NCBI GenBank assembly: GCA_963644855.1
Contig: CAVIQL010000002.1
Coordinates: 1 to 64,000, forward strand
Direction of reading: 5' to 3'
Source of the DNA: UBA6398 sp963644855
GTDB taxonomy: Bacteria; Bacteroidota; Bacteroidia; Bacteroidales; Bacteroidaceae
Length of the DNA: 64,000 nt
Shown: piece by piece, positions 58,641 through 64,000 of the stretch
Layout: each line of letters starts with the position of its first letter
Position numbering within the stretch: the first letter of the stretch is position 1
The notes under the pieces: generated by a model
What the model was told of the DNA's origin: nothing
The model's input: only the letters and a program-made list of their open reading frames with translations
Database searches by the model: none
Made by a program: the position numbers and the translations under genes

Positions 58641-60857
58641 TTATTTTACCAAATGTTTTTTGCCATTAAAGATATAGATACCTGCAGGCAGATCGTCAAG
58701 AGAGGAAGCGTTGGCGCGAACCTGCACACCATCTACAGTATAAACTGCACCGCTTGTCTTGCCTTTGTCGTTTGAGATAACTTCGTCTATGCTTGTAATT
58801 TCGCCATCGCTTATATTGAACTTAATAGAGTTAGCCCCTGTCATATCTTCAAACCAGCCACGGAATCCTTTTATTGACATTGCTTTTGTGAGGTGATACA
58901 TATTTCCTCCGCTGAATACATAATTACCTTCTTTCGGACCATCTTCTTTTGCTACATATGTACCAACAAACTTAACTTGACCATCAGGATACTTATCGCA
59001 TTGTCCTTTAGTTTCAGTCGGGTCTACAAGTTGAGACCCATCCAAATTACGGCGACCAATGGTGTACATCTTGACATTGTCGTAAACTTTAGTAGTTTTG
59101 TCTGCGTTTGTAACAACGAGTGTCTTAGCTGCGCCATCGTTTACAGGCTTGATAAGATACATCTTGCTCTTTTCTATCACCGTTGCGTCTTTATCCAAAG
59201 AAACTGTTGCGAAATCGATGCTCGGTCTGCCTGTTACAGAGCCCACACCTTTGAGTTCTGCAAGTTGTGTTCCTTCGCCGAATGCCTCTTTTACTTGAGC
59301 AGAAGTCATATCTATCGGCATTACGAGAGTATTCCATTTGTTTAAAGTGAAATTACGTTTGAGATAAACAGTAGCATAGGTCTCGCCTTGATAGTCTGCA
59401 CTTCTCATATAATCGTCGCTCGTAAATTCTTCGTCAAGAACGAAAGGAATCTGACCTACATAATACAACTGCACGTTGTCGATGCCTATATAATCAGTAT
59501 CGTAGTAGTAGTTGTTGCGGGAGGAAGTACTTTGTCTAGAACTTTGAGTTGCGCCAGCCTTGTAAATACCAATGTAAACAGTTTGGCCTTTTGTAGCATG
59601 CACCTGCATGCTTATGGTGTATTTATTGTCTTCGTTTTCGTAAAGCAATTTCCCCGGTGCAGCAAGTTTGTCGTTTGTCAAATTTGTTTTTGAGAAAGTG
59701 CCATCGGCAATCTTGGGAAGTGCAATCTTAGTTCCAATATTTGTCGGGCCCACAGTTGGGTCGGTCGATACATAAAGCCACGCATCGTTGGCACCCTGGC
59801 TAAAGCCGCGCAATTCAACTTCGTAATATCCCTCTGCCGGAGCTTCAAAAGTGGTATACATTACGCCTTGTCCCTCAATCGAAGCAAACGAATACTTACC
59901 GTTTTCTTTATTGTCCACTGTGATTTTTTGCAGTACAGGAGTAGACCAAGGAGAGTCTGAGGTCGTTTTGGAACTTAGCCAATCGTAACGATAAGTACTA
60001 CTTGTTTCACCTGTGCTATAAACTTTCCAAGCACTCTCGAACTCTGTTCTGTTGCGATCAAAATATGGGTCCTTCAAAAGATACGACATATTTGCTGTAA
60101 GTCCGCCGCCTTTTGAAACATCGCTAATGTGAGAATCAGAAAGCTCGCTCTCTGGAACAAGAATCCAAGAGTAATAATCCTTGTAATCACCATTAATAGT
60201 ATCATTCACACTACTATTGCTCGCATTACAGAAAGTAGCAACATCTCCTGTATTCGCAGAAGCTTTACCCGTAGAATAATCAATACCATATTTAGCACCC
60301 CAATAATAACTTGTCTTAGTAGAATAACTAGAACCTGTCGTTATAGTTTCCTTTATTCTATACACGGTTGCGCCATCATATCCTGCAACTGCTTCAAAGG
60401 TAAGAGCACGAGAATAACTTGAGGAAGCTGTACCTGATTTTGTAGCATCGCATATCAAGCCAAAGGTTTTCTCTGAATCATTCCATTTAGTGCTTGAGCT
60501 ACCCTCTGTCTTGCCCGGAAGGTTTATACCAAGATATTTGGATTGCGTACCTGTAGATGTTGTAGACACACCCGTGTTTACAACATAGCTACCATTGGAA
60601 GAACCTTCAAGGGTAAGACCTGTACCAAAGCCCTGAAACTTCAACACAGCCTGTATACCCCATTCTGCGTCCGCCTTAACAAACTTACCTGCACCTATAT
60701 TGTACAGATAAAAGGTTTGAGACCCGATAGAACCATACGCAGTTCCCGTCCAACGCACAGCAGTCGCCTGAGTTTGTGCATAAGCCGAGGACGAAAATGC
60801 TACTACTCCCGCTATCGCGAGAACAGCCTTAGATAAAAAACTTGTAATAGTCTTCAT
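58641..60857 (-). CDS. Large secreted adhesin-like protein with T9SS-like C-terminus
   Basis: A 738- or 739-residue protein (two adjacent ATG codons) with a signal peptide (VLAIAGVVAFSSSAYAQ). It is rich in Ser, Thr and Tyr, with repeated Tyr-Tyr and Ser-Thr clusters. Middle parts look like jelly-roll domains (MYTTFEAPAEGYYEVELRGF). The module NKWNTLVMPIDMTSAQVKEAF is shared with the 54315-56531 protein, and the end GIYIFNGKKHLVK is a T9SS-like tail. No catalytic motif is visible. A ten-base C tract lies about 210 bp upstream of its start. Followed by peptide 2. Confidence 0.72.
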   Translation of the reverse strand: MKTITSFLSKAVLAIAGVVAFSSSAYAQTQATAVRWTGTAYGSIGSQTFYLYNIGAGKFVKADAEWGIQAVLKFQGFGTGLTLEGSSNGSYVVNTGVSTTSTGTQSKYLGINLPGKTEGSSSTKWNDSEKTFGLICDATKSGTASSSYSRALTFEAVAGYDGATVYRIKETITTGSSYSTKTSYYWGAKYGIDYSTGKASANTGDVATFCNASNSSVNDTINGDYKDYYSWILVPESELSDSHISDVSKGGGLTANMSYLLKDPYFDRNRTEFESAWKVYSTGETSSTYRYDWLSSKTTSDSPWSTPVLQKITVDNKENGKYSFASIEGQGVMYTTFEAPAEGYYEVELRGFSQGANDAWLYVSTDPTVGPTNIGTKIALPKIADGTFSKTNLTNDKLAAPGKLLYENEDNKYTISMQVHATKGQTVYIGIYKAGATQSSRQSTSSRNNYYYDTDYIGIDNVQLYYVGQIPFVLDEEFTSDDYMRSADYQGETYATVYLKRNFTLNKWNTLVMPIDMTSAQVKEAFGEGTQLAELKGVGSVTGRPSIDFATVSLDKDATVIEKSKMYLIKPVNDGAAKTLVVTNADKTTKVYDNVKMYTIGRRNLDGSQLVDPTETKGQCDKYPDGQVKFVGTYVAKEDGPKEGNYVFSGGNMYHLTKAMSIKGFRGWFEDMTGANSIKFNISDGEITSIDEVISNDKGKTSGAVYTVDGVQVRANASSLDDLPAGIYIFNGKKHLVK

Positions 60858-61067
60858 CATCTTTTTATTTAGTCATATTAATTGTTAGTACTCTTTTTTT
60901 TTGTTGGCATTGGCGAATTTTCCGTTCAACTCTTTGCAGCCGCAAAAATCTGTTGCCCACGCACAGTGTGCAGGGTTTGAGAATTTCTGAAATGCTGCGT
61001 AATTCATTTCCTAATGCTAATTTTGTGTTTGTTCGAATTCTTTTTTTTCTTGACTTCCGAGGCATTG

Positions 61068-61077
61068 CCCCCCCCCC
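61068..61077. repeat. Homopolymeric C10/G10 tract
   Basis: Ten consecutive C on the plus strand, G on the coding strand of the adhesin-like gene, 211 bp upstream of its start. Such tracts are prone to length change by slipped-strand mispairing. Confidence 0.9.
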
Positions 61078-61506
61078 TATTTTCGGGTGGAATCGTTCAG
61101 TTTAAACGCCAAATCTTCTACTTCTTCTGTCTTTTTCAAAATTCTTGTTCAGAACAGTTGTTGCAACATGGTTTTTAGCCCGATTGCATGGTTTTTCACA
61201 GACATACATTACTGCAAGAATGCGATGAAACCCTATTTTTCACCATTCTATTTAGGTGCAAAGATAAGTACATTCTATAAAAGACGCAAAACATTTACAA
61301 AGTTTTTTTGCGTTGAAACAAAAACTTAACAACCAAAACGTTGTATTTTGCAAACGATGCTTAGCAAAACACAAACAAAGCATTGAAAAATCTCCGACAA
61401 GGCATCTGCGAGACACTAAAAAAGGCTATGCGCCACGCAATATATATATGGCGCAAAAAGCCCGCAACACATGGTTTTTATGATATGCGCAAATGAGAAA
61501 AACGAT

Positions 61507-61569
61507 ATCCGACCTTTTTTAAAAAAGGTCGGACATTATTTAAAAAATATCTGACATTAGAAAAACCAT
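61507..61569. repeat. 21-bp-grid array 15 (3 units)
   Basis: ATCCGAC at 61507, GTCGGAC at 61528, ATCTGAC at 61549. Units one and two together form a perfect palindrome around TTTAAA. Confidence 0.82.
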
Positions 61570-61785
61570 TTCCCATATCGTTTTTCGGGCATCAAAAAAG
61601 CCAGTATAAAAGCGGCATTTTGCCCCACTCATATATATATTGTATAGCGGCGAAACGGCTTGGCAATTTTGAGATAAGCCATGTAGCAAACCGGGCGCGG
61701 GCAATAGTGCGAGGCGCGGGGCACTATGCGGGGCTTAAAGCGCAAAAACGCGCTTCACTTGCGGCGGCGAAACGGGAATTTTGCG

Positions 61786-61793
61786 TAAATTTG
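61786..61793 (+). promoter_or_regulatory. metA -7 box
   Basis: TAAATTTG matches TAxxTTTG and gives a leader of about 65 nt before the ATG at 61865. Confidence 0.55.
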
Positions 61794-61864
61794 CAACGAT
61801 ACATCAACATTGCTTTTGCGCAAAGCATTGGTCTTGGCGCGAAGCCCGAAAATCTCTATGCGTT

Positions 61865-62752
61865 ATGCCTCTGTATGTGCCCCAAAACCTGCCGGCGATT
61901 TCCGAACTCGCCAACGAGGGAATTACCATCTACCCTGCCTCTGAAATTCCACAGGGAGTGAAGACTTTAAAAATACTCTTGCTCAACCTGATGCCCATCA
62001 AAAAGGTAACAGAAAACGACATTGCGCGGCAGTTGTCGAAAACCGAGTTGCCCATAGAGCTTGTGCCGGTCAAGATACGCGGGCAGAGGTATAAAAACAC
62101 GCCTCAGGAGCACATGGACGCCTTTTATCGTAACTTCGACGAACTGGCTTCGCGGCAATACGAGGGCATGATAGTTACCGGAGCACCGGTGGAGAGAATA
62201 GAGTTTGAGGAAGTGAGATACTGGAAAGAGCTGACGGAGATTTTTGACTGGTCGCGCACAGAGATAGGTTCGGCGGTGTATCTTTGCTGGGGCGCACAGG
62301 TGGGACTTTACCACCACTACCACGTAAAGAAATATGCGTTGGAGAAAAAACTCTTCGGAGTGTATGAACAAAAACTGATGAAACAGCATCTTCCTATATT
62401 CCGAAATATTCCAGAACGGTTTAATATGCCCCACAGTAGGTATACCGAAGTGAGGAGAAGCGACATCGACCAGGTGGAAGACCTTGAAATCTTTGCCGAG
62501 GGCGCAGAGTCGGGCGTTGGTATAGTAAAACCGAAAAACCGAAGCGAGTTTTTCGTGATGGGACACCTGGAATACTCCCCCACCACTCTCGACACCGAAT
62601 ATCGCAGAGACCTTGGTAGAGGAATGGAAATCGACCCGCCCGAAAACTATTACGTTGAAAACAATCCGGCAATGGGCATCAACGATTCGTGGCGCGGAGC
62701 TGCCGACGCGTTCTACTCGAATTGGCTGAACTATTACGTAAACAAAAAATGA
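61865..62752 (+). CDS. metA: Homoserine O-acyltransferase, predicted acetyl type
   Basis: A 295-residue MetA-family enzyme for the first committed step of methionine synthesis. Catalytic Cys141 in YLCWGAQ, His233 and Glu235 in MGHLEYS are present. The residue that sets acyl-CoA choice (111 in E. coli, Gly for succinyl) is Glu110 here in TGAPVE, as in Bacillus enzymes that use acetyl-CoA, so acetylhomoserine is the predicted product. The ATG at 61865 starts the usual MPLYVPQNLP; the longer frame upstream crosses the promoter. Stop and the next start overlap as ATGA. Confidence 0.93.
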   Translation: MPLYVPQNLPAISELANEGITIYPASEIPQGVKTLKILLLNLMPIKKVTENDIARQLSKTELPIELVPVKIRGQRYKNTPQEHMDAFYRNFDELASRQYEGMIVTGAPVERIEFEEVRYWKELTEIFDWSRTEIGSAVYLCWGAQVGLYHHYHVKKYALEKKLFGVYEQKLMKQHLPIFRNIPERFNMPHSRYTEVRRSDIDQVEDLEIFAEGAESGVGIVKPKNRSEFFVMGHLEYSPTTLDTEYRRDLGRGMEIDPPENYYVENNPAMGINDSWRGAADAFYSNWLNYYVNKK

Positions 62753-64000
62753 ACAACCCATCACCGCGCAAAATCGAACTGCTCTCGCCCGCCCGCAATG
62801 CCGACATCGGGATAGCAGCAATCACCCACGGAGCCGACGCAGTGTATATCGGCGCGCCGAAGTTTGGCGCGCGCGAAGCGGCAGCCAACAGCATCGACGA
62901 CATAAGGCGACTCGCCGACACGGCACACGTTTACGGCGCAAAGGTTTACGCTACTCTCAATACCATTCTCTATAACGACGAACTCGAAGAGGCACATCGC
63001 ATTGCCCACGAGCTATATGACGCAGGCGTTGACGCTTTGCTTATTCAAGACGCGGCACTCCTTGGCAACGACATGCCGCCTATTCCGCTCCATGCCAGCA
63101 CTCAATGCGACAATCGCACTCCCGAGAAAATCCAAAGGCTTTTTGACGAAGGTTTCGACACGGCTGTTTTGGCGCGCGAGCTTTCAATCGAAGAAATAAA
63201 GGCGATACATCGTGAATGTCCCGCAATGCGGCTCGAAGCTTTCGTACATGGCGCGCTCTGTGTGAGTTATAGCGGACGATGTTATGCCTCGCAATTTTGT
63301 TTTAACCGCAGCGCAAACCGCGGAGAGTGCGCACAGTTTTGCCGACTGCCCTTTGACCTTGAAACCGAAAACGGACAAAAAATTCTGAAACAGAAACATC
63401 TGCTTTCGCTTCGCGACCTCAACCGCACGGAATGGCTCGAAAATTTGCTCGATGCGGGTGTGAGTTCGCTGAAAATCGAAGGACGGTTAAAAGATGCGGA
63501 ATACGTAAAAAACATAACCGCCTGGTATCGCACCAAGCTCGACGAAATTCTTGCAAGACGCCCGGAGTTTGTGCGCGCATCGGCTGGAAAAACCACACTG
63601 ACGTTTAATCCCAAGCCCGAAAAGAGTTTTAATCGCGGGTTTACCGACTATTTTATGAACGGAAGGACTATGCGCCTCGCTTGTCCGGCTACTCCTAAAA
63701 GCATTGGCGAACCTGTGGGAGAAATTCGCGAATGTGGTGCGCGCTATATCATAGTTTCGGGGCACAAGAAGTTTAACAACGGCGACGGGCTGTGCTATTT
63801 TAACGACAATGACGAACTTCGCGGTTTCAGGGTGAACCGTGCGGAGGGCAGCAAGCTATTTCCCGCCGCCATGCCGCAGGATATTCACAACCATACGCCG
63901 CTTTTTCGCAACCACGACGAACAGTTTTCGCAACTGCTCGCCAAACCGTCAGCCGAAAGGCGCATGAAACTGGACTTCAACCTCACATTAAAGGACGGAG
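62749..64000 (+). CDS. Peptidase U32 family protein (RlhA/TrhP-like), 3' end beyond window
   Basis: At least 417 residues, open at the window end. KIELLSPARNADIGIAAITH, HGADAVYIGAPKFGAREAA and the Cys set in YSGRCYASQFCFNRSANRGE, then CAQFCRLPF, are U32 hallmarks; these Cys probably bind an iron-sulfur cluster. Known relatives hydroxylate 23S rRNA (RlhA) or tRNA uridines (TrhP) using prephenate. The sequence continues past residue 400 into MKLDFNLTLKDG, which resembles the extra C-terminal domain of RlhA rather than the shorter TrhP. Translationally coupled to metA by ATGA. Confidence 0.85.
   Translation, partial: MNNPSPRKIELLSPARNADIGIAAITHGADAVYIGAPKFGAREAAANSIDDIRRLADTAHVYGAKVYATLNTILYNDELEEAHRIAHELYDAGVDALLIQDAALLGNDMPPIPLHASTQCDNRTPEKIQRLFDEGFDTAVLARELSIEEIKAIHRECPAMRLEAFVHGALCVSYSGRCYASQFCFNRSANRGECAQFCRLPFDLETENGQKILKQKHLLSLRDLNRTEWLENLLDAGVSSLKIEGRLKDAEYVKNITAWYRTKLDEILARRPEFVRASAGKTTLTFNPKPEKSFNRGFTDYFMNGRTMRLACPATPKSIGEPVGEIRECGARYIIVSGHKKFNNGDGLCYFNDNDELRGFRVNRAEGSKLFPAAMPQDIHNHTPLFRNHDEQFSQLLAKPSAERRMKLDFNLTLKDG

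Larger units (their letters stand above)
60858..61864. other. Long intergenic region between adhesin-like gene and metA
   Basis: It holds the adhesin leader with a weak minus-strand box GATTTTTG (60943-60950), a run of nine T (60894-60902), the C10 tract, array 15 and the metA promoter. A 66-codon minus-strand frame (60865-61065) starts next to the C tract and ends just before the adhesin gene, but it has no recognisable feature. No other gene seen. Confidence 0.6.

Noticed and set aside
54315..60857. The two large secreted proteins as a SusC/SusD polysaccharide utilisation pair
   Set aside because: Neither has TonB plug, barrel or SusD helical repeats; both are soluble multi-domain proteins with T9SS-like tails.
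60865..61065. A 66-codon minus-strand frame between the C10 tract and the adhesin-like gene
   Set aside because: Very basic, no family resemblance and only suggestive by position; kept as a possibility in the phase-variation finding but not called as a gene.
1..64000. Prophage, insertion sequence or integrated element
   Set aside because: I saw no transposase, integrase, phage structural gene or paired terminal repeats; the gene content is chromosomal.

Overview
The window looks like a chromosomal segment of a member of the Bacteroidota, order Bacteroidales, most likely Prevotella-like. The evidence is the promoter type (TAxxTTTG -7 boxes upstream of many genes), a PorT-type protein and two secreted proteins with type IX secretion (T9SS)-like C-termini, a TonB receptor next to DUF4876 and DUF6850 proteins, an ABCDHIJKLMN complex I operon without nuoE, nuoF or nuoG, DapL-type lysine synthesis, and several Bacteroidales-specific DUF lipoproteins. 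The genus is inference; no rRNA gene is present.

Layout. 1-3 kb: DUF3332 lipoprotein, DUF4186 protein, PagL-like outer membrane protein, then initiator tRNA-Met and tRNA-Asp. 3.4-7.2 kb: aspartate-family operon asnB-dapF-dapL (minus strand). 7.4-11 kb: GH30 glycosidase and CE2 esterase, divergent, then an SprT-like metallopeptidase. 11.2-13.1 kb: MetE-like methyltransferase divergent from an Lrp/AsnC regulator, with nested palindromes between them. 13.3-14.2 kb: LicD. 14.3-26.4 kb: one long minus-strand block made of TonB receptor, DUF4876 lipoprotein, DUF6850 barrel, two tandem C25-like (gingipain-clan) peptidases with C-terminal helical repeats, a papain-like C1 peptidase and a short HmuY-like lipoprotein. 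This could be a proteolysis-coupled nutrient or heme acquisition locus. 26.9-31.7 kb: Ig-like lipoprotein, DUF3256, GH43, class II fructose-bisphosphate aldolase, PAP2 phosphatase. 32-41.7 kb: cysS, parC, porT, asd, an EamA transporter and a beta-helix protein. 42.2-43.4 kb: a Gly/Ser/Cys repeat protein with a small secreted partner. 43.5-53.5 kb: the nuo operon. 54-61 kb: GH29 fucosidase and two large secreted proteins with T9SS-like C-termini, each followed by a ~60-residue peptide gene with a shared tail. 61.8-64 kb: metA (predicted acetyl type) and a U32 protein cut by the window end.

The most unusual signal is not a gene. Fifteen intergenic loci carry degenerate short cores (GTCNGAY, AAGGCAT, ATGCCTT and relatives) placed on a 21-bp grid, that is, every two helical turns. 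The grid holds for 3 to 9 or more units per locus, with an occasional 1-2 bp slip. The arrays sit at many of the operon borders in this window and avoid coding sequence almost completely. I do not recognise them as a described repeat family.

All functions come from reading motifs, lengths and neighbourhoods by eye; no database search was run.
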